Of a stretch of 64,000 nt of DNA, positions 34,439-43,345 are shown one piece after another. This DNA is from MED-G17 sp963991985. GTDB taxonomy: Bacteria; Bacteroidota; Bacteroidia; NS11-12g; UBA9320. The DNA lies in the NCBI GenBank assembly GCA_963991985.1, contig CAXDRX010000001.1:121855-185854 (forward strand), read 5' to 3'. Position numbers and translations under genes: made by a program. The notes beneath the pieces are model-generated. The model ran no database searches and was not told where the DNA came from. It saw only the letters and a list, made by a program, of their open reading frames with translations. Every line of letters begins with the position of its first letter. Position 1 is the first letter of the stretch.

Positions 34439-35513
34439 ATTGGTATATCTTATCGCGCTCAACAAAATAGATAAAATTGGTCCTTTATTGGGCAAAAATT
34501 TGATTGCCTATCTAGGATCGGCCCAAGCTGTTTTTGAGACACCCAAAGGGCAATTACAAAAGATCCCTGGAATTGGTCCGGCACTATCAAAAAATATTGA
34601 TAGCAAAAAAAACATCAAACAGGCCGAAGATGAAATTATTTTGGCCAAAAAAAATGGAGTCGAGATTGTTAGCTTTTATCATGAAAAATATCCAAAAAGA
34701 ATCAAGCAAATTAGAAGCAGTCCCTTGGTACTTTATATGAAAGGTGAATTCAAAACAAATCCTCCCATTTGTATTTCTATTGTTGGAAGCAGAAAACCAA
34801 ATACTTATGGTTTGAGCCAAGTAGAAAAATTTGTTTCTGAAATAGCGCCCTACCAACCTCAAATAGTGAGTGGCATGGCCTATGGAATTGACATACACGC
34901 TCATCAAATGGCATTAAAATATGGCCTTCCAACCGTGGGTGTTTTGGCCAATGGCTTGGATTCTGTCTATCCTAAATCTCACCACCACATTGCAGGTGAG
35001 ATGATTAGGGAACAAGGAGGATTAATTAGCGAATTTCCTTTATACACGAGCGCAGAAAGGGAAAATTTCCCAAAAAGAAATCGACTTATCGCCGCTTATT
35101 GCGACGTACTTTTTGTTGCCCAAACAGAAACCAAAGGAGGTTCAATTATTACGGCCAATTTGGCTTTTGATTATGACAAAACAATATTTGCCCTTCCGGG
35201 AAGAATAAGCGAAAAAAAAAGTCAAGGATGTCACATGTTGATCAATCAAAACAAAGCTTACCTCTATGAAAACATAGCCCATTTTCTTGAGGAAATGCAA
35301 TGGATTACCCAAGCCCCTTCCCCCAAAAAACAAGCGAAAAACAAACTACAGAATGACATTTTACTTCTGTTGGAGCAATATACCTCTCTTAGTTTATTGG
35401 ATATTTCAACAAAACTTTCAGTTGCCCCACAAAAGATTTCTATCGAAATACTCCATATGGAATTAGAAAATTTACTTACCTCTGCACCGGGCAACAAGTA
35501 CAGCATTTGTTAA
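34422..35513 (+). CDS. dprA: DNA-processing protein DprA
   Basis: 363 residues: an N-terminal helix-hairpin-helix segment (PGIGPALSKNI, about residue 50), a Rossmann-like ssDNA-binding core with SIVGSRKPNTYG, SGMAYGIDIHAHQMAL, ENFPKRNRLIAA and TETKGGSIITANLA, and a C-terminal winged-helix domain (about 300-363). DprA binds incoming single-stranded DNA and loads RecA during natural transformation. It overlaps the upstream plug-domain gene by 17 bases and is followed 3 bases later by queA. Confidence 0.94.
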   Translation: MEIADELVYLIALNKIDKIGPLLGKNLIAYLGSAQAVFETPKGQLQKIPGIGPALSKNIDSKKNIKQAEDEIILAKKNGVEIVSFYHEKYPKRIKQIRSSPLVLYMKGEFKTNPPICISIVGSRKPNTYGLSQVEKFVSEIAPYQPQIVSGMAYGIDIHAHQMALKYGLPTVGVLANGLDSVYPKSHHHIAGEMIREQGGLISEFPLYTSAERENFPKRNRLIAAYCDVLFVAQTETKGGSIITANLAFDYDKTIFALPGRISEKKSQGCHMLINQNKAYLYENIAHFLEEMQWITQAPSPKKQAKNKLQNDILLLLEQYTSLSLLDISTKLSVAPQKISIEILHMELENLLTSAPGNKYSIC

Positions 35514-35516
35514 CAA

Positions 35517-36668
35517 ATGAAAATACAGCATTTTGACTATCATCTCCCAAAGGAACTTGTTGCACAAATACCAACATCGAAAAGAAGTGCATCTAGCTTG
35601 GTTTTGAGCAAAAATCAGAAAATTATTCATTTACCTTTCTCGGAATTGCCAAAGCTGTTGGATAAAGATAGTCACTTGGTCTTTAATCATACAAAGGTTA
35701 TTAAAGCCAGAATCAGGGTAGCTATTGAAAACAAATGGAAAGTAGAGTTTTTTTTGCTAAATCCTCACAATCAAACATTTGAAGAAGCTCTTCAAAGGCA
35801 AAAATCTGTTGCTTGGGTTTGCCTAATTGGGAATAAAAAAAAACTCAAAACAGTAGATAAGGTACAAGCGATTGTTCATGGTCTCCATTGCACATTTCAG
35901 TTACTTTCTTACCAAGAAAATATTGTGAAAATAGCATGGGAAACATCTGAAAATTTTGATCAAGTACTTCAAAAAATTGGGGACATACCACTACCTCCTT
36001 ACATCAAAAGATCAACGGAAGAGTCCGATAGCAAAAGGTATCAAACCATCTTTGGGGAAAAACTTGGATCTGTTGCTGCGCCTACAGCTAGCCTTCATTT
36101 TGATCAAAAACTTTTAAATACACTCAAAGAATCTTATGCGACAAGTGAGGTAAATCTCCATGTTGGACTTGGTACCTTCAAACCGGTATCCAACGAAAAC
36201 ATTCGAGAACATGAAATGCATGCAGAAAATTTCGAGCTTGATATCCGCGATTTGCAAAACATAATTGACAAAAAAAATATATTGGCCATTGGCACAACTG
36301 TTTTGAGGCTTTTGGAGAGCTTGTATTGGTTGGGCCTTAAAAATGATAAGTCAAACCTAACCCTGAATCAATTTGAAAATGAATCCCTAGAGGACAAGGG
36401 CAACGGCTTGGAACGCTTGCTGGAACACTGTCTAAAAAAAAATATAGAAACCATACAAGGTAAAACTTCACTATTTATTTTACCTGGCTATCAATTCAAG
36501 GTAAGCCGACAACTCATCACCAATTTTCACATGCCAAAAAGTTCGTTGTTACTTTTGGTTGACGCCTACACAAAGGGAAACTGGCGAGACCATTACAAAT
36601 ATGCTATAGAAAATAGACTCCGTTTTTTTAGCTATGGGGATGCAAATTTGTTCTCTCTCAATCGATGA
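35517..36668 (+). CDS. queA: S-adenosylmethionine:tRNA ribosyltransferase-isomerase
   Basis: 383 residues, longer than the ~350 of E. coli QueA. Ordered family motifs are FDYHLPKELVAQIP at the start, DSHLVFNHTKVIKARI, LPPYIKR, SVAAPTASLHFD, VNLHVGLGTFKPV, HEMHAENFEL, and the C-terminal LFILPGYQFKVSRQLITNFHMPKSSLL. It transfers and isomerises the ribose of SAM to make epoxyqueuosine in the wobble position of tRNAs. It lies between dprA and the DgkA-like gene, overlapping the latter as ATGA. Confidence 0.94.
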   Translation: MKIQHFDYHLPKELVAQIPTSKRSASSLVLSKNQKIIHLPFSELPKLLDKDSHLVFNHTKVIKARIRVAIENKWKVEFFLLNPHNQTFEEALQRQKSVAWVCLIGNKKKLKTVDKVQAIVHGLHCTFQLLSYQENIVKIAWETSENFDQVLQKIGDIPLPPYIKRSTEESDSKRYQTIFGEKLGSVAAPTASLHFDQKLLNTLKESYATSEVNLHVGLGTFKPVSNENIREHEMHAENFELDIRDLQNIIDKKNILAIGTTVLRLLESLYWLGLKNDKSNLTLNQFENESLEDKGNGLERLLEHCLKKNIETIQGKTSLFILPGYQFKVSRQLITNFHMPKSSLLLLVDAYTKGNWRDHYKYAIENRLRFFSYGDANLFSLNR

Positions 36669-37015
36669 TCAGCAGGATTTTATATTCATTTAAAATGGCT
36701 TTTGTGGGCATTTATACGGCCTTTCGATCAGAAAGAAACATAAAAATTCAAAGTTGTGTATTTGTCCTTGTTGTTTTATGTGGCATTTGTTTCAAAATCT
36801 CGTCCTTGGAATGGGCTGTTATTTTGTTGTCCAGTGCTTTTGTTTATTGCACAGAATTGTTGAATACCGCTCTGGAGAACATTTGTGATTTTATCGAACC
36901 CCAGAACAATCAAAAAATCAAAAACATCAAAGACATCGCAGCAGGGGCAGTGCTAATTGCGAGCTTACTATCTTTGGTGATTGGTCTTATCATTCTGATT
37001 CCTTATTTTTTTTAA
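36665..37015 (+). CDS. Diacylglycerol/undecaprenol kinase family protein (DgkA-like)
   Basis: 116 residues with three membrane helices and the DgkA signature ELLNTALENICDFI (Glu, Asn, Glu of the active site), preceded by the N-terminal amphipathic helix ERNIKIQ. These integral membrane kinases phosphorylate diacylglycerol or undecaprenol. It is coupled to queA by an ATGA overlap and ends convergently 26 bases inside the SDR gene. Confidence 0.88.
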   Translation: MISRILYSFKMAFVGIYTAFRSERNIKIQSCVFVLVVLCGICFKISSLEWAVILLSSAFVYCTELLNTALENICDFIEPQNNQKIKNIKDIAAGAVLIASLLSLVIGLIILIPYFF

Positions 37016-37709
37016 TCTTCCCCCTTGGCTGCAAAGGCCGTACCTCAAAATTTACAGGGTGAAAGTTAAAATTCGTCTCCATTAGTTGTATAATGGACTC
37101 AACAAGTTCTGAAGGCATGAGCATGTTGTCATGTGCTTGGATACTTTCTACCTCATCAAAAAAATTGGTCTTTACACTTCCAGGATAAACGCAAGTTACC
37201 TTGATCCCAAAATCTCTAACCTCTTTGTAAAGAGCGTTTGACAAGCCTCTAACAGCAAATTTGGTTGCATTGTATCCACTACTTTGCGCATAACCTTCCA
37301 AACCCGCAATCGAAGATATATTTATGATATGACCTCTTTCTTGTTTTTTCATTAAAGGCAAAACCATTTTGGACAAATAAAACATTCCATGAACATTCAC
37401 ATCAAACATCTCGTGCCATTGTTCAATTGTATAATTTTCTAGCGAAGAGAAAATACCGAGTCCAGAATTATTTACCAAAAAGTCAACCTGGAAATCTACT
37501 TTTTTAAACAAACGATTGCAAGCATTTTCAACTTCCAAATGGTTTCGGATGTCTGCTTTCTCAAAATGAAATTTGGAATTGGTGATGTTGGGCTGATTTC
37601 TACCTAAGCCCAATACGATACAACCCTTGGCCAATAGCTGTTTGGCCATTTCATTTCCAATTCCTTTGCTTACGCCACTAATAATGGCAACATGATTGCT
37701 TAAACTCAT
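36990..37709 (-). CDS. Short-chain dehydrogenase/reductase
   Basis: 239 residues from the ATG at 37709 (MSLSNHVAII). The frame extends to 37805, but those residues overlap the NhaC gene and lack family similarity. The Rossmann glycine motif is GVSKGIGNEM, followed by NNSGLG, the catalytic Ser in INISSIAG and the Tyr-x-x-x-Lys pair in YNATKFAVRG. It is a classical NAD(P)-dependent SDR; the substrate cannot be determined. It is 17 bases downstream of the NhaC-type antiporter gene on the same strand, and its 3' end overlaps the convergent kinase gene by 26 bases. Confidence 0.9.
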   Translation of the reverse strand: MSLSNHVAIISGVSKGIGNEMAKQLLAKGCIVLGLGRNQPNITNSKFHFEKADIRNHLEVENACNRLFKKVDFQVDFLVNNSGLGIFSSLENYTIEQWHEMFDVNVHGMFYLSKMVLPLMKKQERGHIINISSIAGLEGYAQSSGYNATKFAVRGLSNALYKEVRDFGIKVTCVYPGSVKTNFFDEVESIQAHDNMLMPSELVESIIQLMETNFNFHPVNFEVRPLQPRGKIKKNKESE

Positions 37710-37726
37710 AGAATTTAGATACGAAG

Positions 37727-39328
37727 CTAAACCTCTTTTTGCATTTTCGACAAGGCAAAAACAATAATCAACAATACAAGCAAACACAAAATCAAAGCAA
37801 ACCAAACATTTAGACCAAAACTCACTGGCACAATTCCAGCAAATAATGCGACAAGGCCGATTAGAATTGCATAAGGCATTTGAGTTCTTACATGCTCGAT
37901 ATGGTTACAACCGGTAGACATTGAACTCATAATTGTTGTATCAGAAATAGGAGAAATATGATCCCCAAATACGGCCCCACTCATAATACATGCTATGGTT
38001 AAAGAAAATAAAGATTCCGCTTGATTCACCAAATTCGCATTTGTATAAAGTTGCCATGCTGTGGACAAAATAAGGGGAAACAAAATGGCCATAGTTCCCC
38101 ATGAAGAGCCAGTTGAAAATGAAACCAAAATAGCCAAAACAAATACAACGGAGGGCAACCAATTAGGAGGTACATGACCAGAAATTATTTCTTCCAAAAA
38201 TGAAGCTGTTCCTAAATCATCTAAAACTCCAGAAAGAGACCAAGCCAAGATTAAAATAATTACGGCCTCGATCATGCTTTTGTACCCCAAAAACAAAGAT
38301 TCTATTGATTGCTTTAGGCTTAGTTTTTTATACCACAAACTTGACAATACACCTACAATACTTGCCACAAAACTGCTCCAAAGCAATGCATGGTAAGAAT
38401 TGCTTTCTCCTATTGTCCTAGAAAGTTTTAAGGTCAATGAAAGTTCTGAATTTTGCCATACATTTTCGGAATATCCAGAAACAAGCAACCCTATCAAAGT
38501 ACCAATAGACAAAATGGATAGCGGCAAAAGGGCCAGCCCAATCGGTCCATTTTCGTTCACTTGTTTATCCGCATAGGAATCCGTTGATTCTGTTATTTGC
38601 GCTGCATCTTCGGCCCTTTTCATTGGCCCAAAATCAATATTTTTTATGACGATTAATGGTATAAAAACCAAAGTTAATATGGCATAAAAACTATAAGGAA
38701 TGGAAGACAGAAATAGCGCGTAGGCACTTTTTTCCAGATCAACCAAGCCTTTCGTACTATCAGAAATATAAGTTAATTCTGCACCTATCCAAGTTGTGGC
38801 AAAGGCAAGCGCTGCAATAGGTGCCGCTGTACTGTCTACGAGATAGGCCATTTTTTCTTTACTAATTTTGAATTTTCTTGCCAATCCTCGAGTAGTATTC
38901 CCAACGATCAATGTGTTGGCATAATCATCAAAAAAAATCAAAATACCCATTAGATAGGTAAGCATTTGAGTTTTCTTTTTATTGTTAGCAAAGTGCGAAA
39001 GTTTATGAACCAAGGCAGACATCCCCCCATTTTTTTGAATCAACATTGAAACTCCGCCAATCATCACAGAAAAAATTAAAATAGAAATATGACCTCGATC
39101 TACCTGACCATTTTCTGGGTTGGGGACAACCGATTGGGGCAAGTAAGTATCTATCAAAACAAAAGGACTTTGCAAAACACCAAACCATTGATCTTTTTGA
39201 TATTGGACAATCATGACCCCCAGCAACAAGCCTGACAACAATGAACTAACAACCTCCTTAGTGATAAAAGCTAGAAGTATAGCCAAAATTGGCGGCAAAA
39301 TGGTAATCCACTCAGGAAGTTGAATCAT
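37727..39328 (-). CDS. NhaC family Na+/H+ antiporter
   Basis: 533 residues with about 11-12 membrane helices. Characteristic segments are GGVSMLIQKNGG, FFDDYANTLIVGNTTRGLARKF, DSTAAPIAALAFATTWIG, FSTGSSWGTMAILFPL and GAVFGDHISPISDTTIMSS, the motif order of NhaC-type ion antiporters. The predicted role is sodium or malate/lactate-coupled proton exchange at the inner membrane; the true ion specificity is open. Its start overlaps the end of the glycosyltransferase gene by 17 bases, and the SDR gene follows after 17 bases. Confidence 0.92.
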   Translation of the reverse strand: MIQLPEWITILPPILAILLAFITKEVVSSLLSGLLLGVMIVQYQKDQWFGVLQSPFVLIDTYLPQSVVPNPENGQVDRGHISILIFSVMIGGVSMLIQKNGGMSALVHKLSHFANNKKKTQMLTYLMGILIFFDDYANTLIVGNTTRGLARKFKISKEKMAYLVDSTAAPIAALAFATTWIGAELTYISDSTKGLVDLEKSAYALFLSSIPYSFYAILTLVFIPLIVIKNIDFGPMKRAEDAAQITESTDSYADKQVNENGPIGLALLPLSILSIGTLIGLLVSGYSENVWQNSELSLTLKLSRTIGESNSYHALLWSSFVASIVGVLSSLWYKKLSLKQSIESLFLGYKSMIEAVIILILAWSLSGVLDDLGTASFLEEIISGHVPPNWLPSVVFVLAILVSFSTGSSWGTMAILFPLILSTAWQLYTNANLVNQAESLFSLTIACIMSGAVFGDHISPISDTTIMSSMSTGCNHIEHVRTQMPYAILIGLVALFAGIVPVSFGLNVWFALILCLLVLLIIVFALSKMQKEV

Positions 39329-40514
39329 GATTTTTTATACTTTCTAAAAAATAATTTTCCAAAATTTTGGCAACAATATCCCAATCGAAGTTTTCTCGAA
39401 CATGCTGATAACCCAACTTTGCCATGCGTTTAGCAAATTGCTTATCCTCCAGTAATTTATTGACATTTTCAGAGAATTCAGATGCACTCTTGGCCAATAA
39501 AACACCATGACCATGTCTTATTTTTAGTCCTTCAAATCCAATGGGGGTGCACACTACGGGTTTCTCCATGGCCAATGCTTCCAAAACTTTATTTTGAGTG
39601 CCTGCACCTATTCTCAATGGAGAAACAATTACTGTCGCTTTTTGATATTGACCGGCTATATCTTCTACAAAACCTGTTACTTCAATTTCCTCAGATGCCA
39701 ATTCTCTTACCAGTTTTGTAGGATTTTGCCCAGCAATCACAAACCTTGCATTGGGGTGTTTTTTGCGAATTTTCGGCCATATTTGACTGACAAAATATCG
39801 AACAGCATCTATGTTGGGCGTATAATTCATATTGCCGGTAAACAATATGGTTTGCCGTTCATAAGTCGACGCCGCTTGTCCCTTCCGAAAAGTCCTTAAA
39901 TCTACTCCATTCGAAAGCAATTCAACATTCCCAAGTTGATGATGGGTTTCCAAATATTTTTGATCTTCGGCTGAACACACCAAAACTTTGTCAAACTTTT
40001 CCAATTTCTTTTCAAACCTGAAAACTCTTTTATACTCCAATTGCTTAAAAAATTTCATGATTATATTTTTTTCTTGTTTTACTTTCCTAAACCAATACAT
40101 AGAATAAGCATCAGGAAGATCAAGAATTTTGGGTAAAACTATCGGAAGACCGTAGGGAAGCATTCTCAAGTGTTGGATATGGACAGCGTCAAACTTATGC
40201 TTAGCCAAAATATAGCCTACTTTCTGTCTAAATTTTTTGTTTTGAAAATAAATAACCTGAAATGGTTTATTGGAGAAAAAACCGAAAAAAACATTTGCAT
40301 AACGTTTCCATGTTGACAAGGGAATTAAATGGACGGCTTGAAATATTTTTTTCAATTCTATCTCATATTTCAACTCCATTTTGTTTTCCGTGAAGGTAAC
40401 CAAATGTAAATCATGACCCAACTCTTTCAGACGCAAAGCCAAATTGTATATTTTCAACTTATCTCCCCGGTGAGGTGGATATGGAATTCTATTGGCTATG
40501 AAAAGAAGTTTCAT
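39312..40514 (-). CDS. Group 1 glycosyltransferase resembling the TIGR03087 (stp1) family
   Basis: 400 residues from the ATG at 40514 (MKLLFIANRIPYPPHRGDK), a typical N-terminus for this family; the longer frame to 40619 runs antisense to ribBA. It is a GT-B fold retaining glycosyltransferase: LRMLPYGLPIV, FTGNMNYTPNIDAVRYF, SPLRIGAGTQNKVLEALAMEKPVV with the E-x7-E-like donor site. The family is usually described next to PEP-CTERM/exosortase genes, but no such gene is seen here, so this is a wider homologue. It is the first gene of an operon with the NhaC-type antiporter and SDR. Confidence 0.9.
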   Translation of the reverse strand: MKLLFIANRIPYPPHRGDKLKIYNLALRLKELGHDLHLVTFTENKMELKYEIELKKIFQAVHLIPLSTWKRYANVFFGFFSNKPFQVIYFQNKKFRQKVGYILAKHKFDAVHIQHLRMLPYGLPIVLPKILDLPDAYSMYWFRKVKQEKNIIMKFFKQLEYKRVFRFEKKLEKFDKVLVCSAEDQKYLETHHQLGNVELLSNGVDLRTFRKGQAASTYERQTILFTGNMNYTPNIDAVRYFVSQIWPKIRKKHPNARFVIAGQNPTKLVRELASEEIEVTGFVEDIAGQYQKATVIVSPLRIGAGTQNKVLEALAMEKPVVCTPIGFEGLKIRHGHGVLLAKSASEFSENVNKLLEDKQFAKRMAKLGYQHVRENFDWDIVAKILENYFLESIKNHDSTS

Positions 40515-40556
40515 TTTAAACAAAGATTTAAAAAACTCAGAAACCAACCTAACTGT

Positions 40557-40564
40557 TACATTTG
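40557..40564 (+). promoter_or_regulatory. Putative -7 promoter box for ribBA
   Basis: TACATTTG matches TAnnTTTG exactly and overlaps a possible TTG start codon at 40562. If it is a promoter, the usable start is the TTG at 40574, 9 bases downstream. No -33 TTTG is present. Confidence 0.3.
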
Positions 40565-40573
40565 AAAATAATT

Positions 40574-41779
40574 TTGGCAAAAGAAAAATTAGACAGTATT
40601 GAAGAGGCAATCGAAGCAATAAAAAAGGGTGACCTTATCATTGTTGTAGATGACGAGGATAGAGAAAATGAGGGGGATTTTTTATGCGCTGCCGAGTGTA
40701 TTACACCTGAAAAGGTAAACTTTATGGCCAAGGAAGGAAGAGGATTGATTTGTACACCCCTTACTGAAAATAGGTGCGAAGCGCTAGGTCTAGACCTTAT
40801 GGTTGGAAAAAATACTGCTGCTTTTGAAACTCCTTTTACAATCAGTGTTGACCTAATTGGCAATGGAACAACAACCGGAATAAGTGCTTCTGACCGAGCA
40901 AAAACAATTTTGGCTTTGGCCAATCCCAAAACATCACCAGAAGTTTTGGGGAAACCTGGGCATATATTTCCCCTAAAAGCAAAAAATGCAGGCGTACTCC
41001 GAAGAGCAGGTCATACTGAAGCTGCCATAGATTTTGCGCGTCTTGCAGGATTTGAACCCGCTGGAGTAATCGTCGAGATTATGAAAGAAAATGGAGAGAT
41101 GGCAAGATTGCCTGACCTATTGAAGATTGCCTCAAAGTTTGACTTAAAAATTGTTAGTATCGCCGATTTGATAGAATATAGACTCCAAAATGATTCACTC
41201 ATCAGTTCAGAAGTATCTGTTAAAATGCCTACTGAATTTGGCAATTTTGATATGACTGCATTTCGACAAACCAATAAAAATCGATTACACCTTGCCTTAA
41301 CCAAAGGGTCTTGGAAAAAAAACGAGGCAGTTTTGGTTCGGGTGCACTCCAGTTGTGTTACTGGTGATATTTTTGGATCGTGCAGATGCGATTGCGGTCC
41401 ACAATTACATCATGCTATGCAAATGATCGAAAAGGAGGGAAAAGGTGCAATAATTTACATGAATCAAGAAGGTCGCGGTATTGGCCTTCTGAATAAGTTG
41501 AGGGCTTATAAACTTCAAGAAAATGGCTTTGACACGGTGGAAGCCAATGAAAAACTGGGTTTTGGGATGGATGAACGTGACTATGGCATAGGTGCACAGA
41601 TTTTGCGAAATCTTGACATCCAAAAAATGCGCCTAATGACAAACAATCCAAAAAAGAGAAATGCACTGGGTGGCTATGGTTTAGAAATTGTAGAAAATGT
41701 GCCCATTGTTATTCCCCCGAACAAACACAATAAAAATTATTTGGACACCAAAAAACAAAAAATGGGTCATGAGTTATGA
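40574..41779 (+). CDS. ribBA: Bifunctional 3,4-dihydroxy-2-butanone-4-phosphate synthase / GTP cyclohydrolase II
   Basis: 401 residues from the TTG at 40574 (MAKEKLDSIEEAI). A TTG at 40562 would add four residues but is covered by a -7-like box; no in-frame ATG precedes the conserved start. The RibB domain (about 1-200) has DDEDRENEGDF, PGHIFPL and RRAGHTEAAIDFARLAG. The RibA domain (about 205-400) has the zinc cysteines in HSSCVTGDIFGSCRCDCGPQ and GTP-binding NQEGRGIGLLNKLRAYKLQ. It provides both initial steps of riboflavin synthesis. The gene overlaps the lipoate ligase start by 11 bases, so those two are coupled. Confidence 0.93.
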   Translation: MAKEKLDSIEEAIEAIKKGDLIIVVDDEDRENEGDFLCAAECITPEKVNFMAKEGRGLICTPLTENRCEALGLDLMVGKNTAAFETPFTISVDLIGNGTTTGISASDRAKTILALANPKTSPEVLGKPGHIFPLKAKNAGVLRRAGHTEAAIDFARLAGFEPAGVIVEIMKENGEMARLPDLLKIASKFDLKIVSIADLIEYRLQNDSLISSEVSVKMPTEFGNFDMTAFRQTNKNRLHLALTKGSWKKNEAVLVRVHSSCVTGDIFGSCRCDCGPQLHHAMQMIEKEGKGAIIYMNQEGRGIGLLNKLRAYKLQENGFDTVEANEKLGFGMDERDYGIGAQILRNLDIQKMRLMTNNPKKRNALGGYGLEIVENVPIVIPPNKHNKNYLDTKKQKMGHEL

Positions 41780-42713
41780 GCAACTCAAAACTGATTTTTT
41801 AATTAAATCTCCTTTTTATTCTCCATCGATTAATCTGGCCATTGAAGAGTTTTTTCTAAAATCAAGTAGAAATGAGTTTGCCATTTTTTATCAAAACGAT
41901 CCTGCCGTTATCATTGGCAAACATCAAAATATTTTTGCAGAGGTGAATTATCCATTTTTGGTTGCCAACAAGATTCCAATCCGAAGAAGACTAAGCGGGG
42001 GAGGAACTGTATACCACGATCGGGGAAACTTAAACTTTTGTTTTATCACCAATATAAAAAATAAAAAATGGATCGATTTTGATCTACAAGTACAACCCAT
42101 CGTTTCATTCTTGAAATCATTGGGTCTTGAAATAAGCAAACAAAAAAATACAAGCTTGTTTGTCAATCAAAAAAAAATTAGTGGGAATGCAGAACATATC
42201 GATCAAAAAGCAAAAAGAATTTTACACCACGGGACCTTACTCATCAACAGCAATCTAGAAATGCTCGACAAAATATGTGCCCCAAGAAACAACAAATTTT
42301 CCGACCTCGGGATACCATCGGTCCGAAGCAAAGTCGAAAACCTTACCCAATGGACAGATCTTACGGCTCCAGAATTACAAGAAAAATGTATCCAATCTGT
42401 CGCCCCCAATTGCAAAATGTACCATTTGACGGACTTCGATAAAATGGAAATTCAAAAAATTGCCAATGAAAAATATGAACAATGGGCTTGGAATATTGCT
42501 TATGGACCAAAATTTACCAAAAGTGTATTCTTCAAGGAAAGCCATTTTCAATTGCAAGTAAAAAAAGGCATTATTGAAGATTGTTTTTGGTTGCAAAAGC
42601 CAATTTTCTCAGAAAAAGATATCCAAGGGAAAAAGTTTGAATGGAATACCATAATGAAGTTCCTCGAAAAACATCATTTGCCTCAGGAGCTTATTACAAA
42701 GATTTTTACATGA
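41769..42713 (+). CDS. Lipoate-protein ligase (LplA-like)
   Basis: 314 residues from the ATG at 41769 (MSYEQLKTDFL). The BPL/LplA catalytic domain shows IGKHQNIFAEVN, RRLSGGGTVYHDRGNLNFCF and KISGNAEHIDQKAKRILHHGTLL, where the lysine before the histidine-rich strand is the usual catalytic residue. A C-terminal accessory domain follows (about 250-314). It attaches lipoate to the E2 subunits of 2-oxoacid dehydrogenases and to GcvH. It overlaps ribBA by 11 bases at its start and nth as ATGA at its end, indicating one transcript. Confidence 0.9.
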   Translation: MSYEQLKTDFLIKSPFYSPSINLAIEEFFLKSSRNEFAIFYQNDPAVIIGKHQNIFAEVNYPFLVANKIPIRRRLSGGGTVYHDRGNLNFCFITNIKNKKWIDFDLQVQPIVSFLKSLGLEISKQKNTSLFVNQKKISGNAEHIDQKAKRILHHGTLLINSNLEMLDKICAPRNNKFSDLGIPSVRSKVENLTQWTDLTAPELQEKCIQSVAPNCKMYHLTDFDKMEIQKIANEKYEQWAWNIAYGPKFTKSVFFKESHFQLQVKKGIIEDCFWLQKPIFSEKDIQGKKFEWNTIMKFLEKHHLPQELITKIFT

Positions 42714-43345
42714 CCAAAAAAGAAAAAGCAACAAAAATCCTTGATATTCTTGAAAAATATCACCCAAACCCTCCTATTCCTCTCCAACATACTGATTCCT
42801 ACACTTTACTAATTGCTGTTCTTCTCTCGGCACAATGTACCGACGAAAGAGTCAATAAAATAACACCTATTCTTTTCTCAAAAGCAAATAATCCTTTCGA
42901 CATGGTTAAATTGAGCGTTGAGGAAATAAAAGAAATTATCCGACCATGTGGTCTATCACCTGCCAAATCAAAGGCAATTCACGGACTCAGCAAAATATTG
43001 ATCAAGAAATATAAGGGAGAAGTACCAAATAAGATAGATCTATTGGAAGAATTACCGGGAGTCGGTCATAAGACTGCTTCCGTAGTGATGGTCCAATGTT
43101 TTAATACCCCTGCATTTCCCGTAGATACGCACATACATAGACTTGCCTATCGTTGGAAACTAAGTACAGGAAAGTCCATTGATCAAACAGAGAAAGATCT
43201 TAAGTCGTGCATCCCAAAAGAAAAATGGGCGCTGGCACACCTTCAAATTATATTTTTTGGTAGATCACATTGCCCAGCAAGAGGCCACAACCCACTTGAA
43301 TGCCCTATTTGTAAAGACTATGGAAGAAGAAGCTTATTTAAATAA
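42710..43345 (+). CDS. nth: Endonuclease III (DNA glycosylase/AP lyase) with degenerate iron-sulfur site
   Basis: 211 residues from the ATG at 42710, coupled to the lipoate ligase by ATGA. The helix-hairpin-helix catalytic core is intact: LPGVGHKTASVVM with the Schiff-base lysine and FPVDTHIHRLAYR with the catalytic aspartate. The C-terminal region that normally holds the four-cysteine [4Fe-4S] motif (C-x6-C-x2-C-x5-C) has only three cysteines, spaced C-x9-C-x2-C, and the chain ends before a fourth. It should remove oxidised pyrimidines and cut abasic sites, but probably without a normal cluster. Cluster-less Nth proteins occur elsewhere in Bacteroidota. Confidence 0.92.
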   Translation: MTKKEKATKILDILEKYHPNPPIPLQHTDSYTLLIAVLLSAQCTDERVNKITPILFSKANNPFDMVKLSVEEIKEIIRPCGLSPAKSKAIHGLSKILIKKYKGEVPNKIDLLEELPGVGHKTASVVMVQCFNTPAFPVDTHIHRLAYRWKLSTGKSIDQTEKDLKSCIPKEKWALAHLQIIFFGRSHCPARGHNPLECPICKDYGRRSLFK

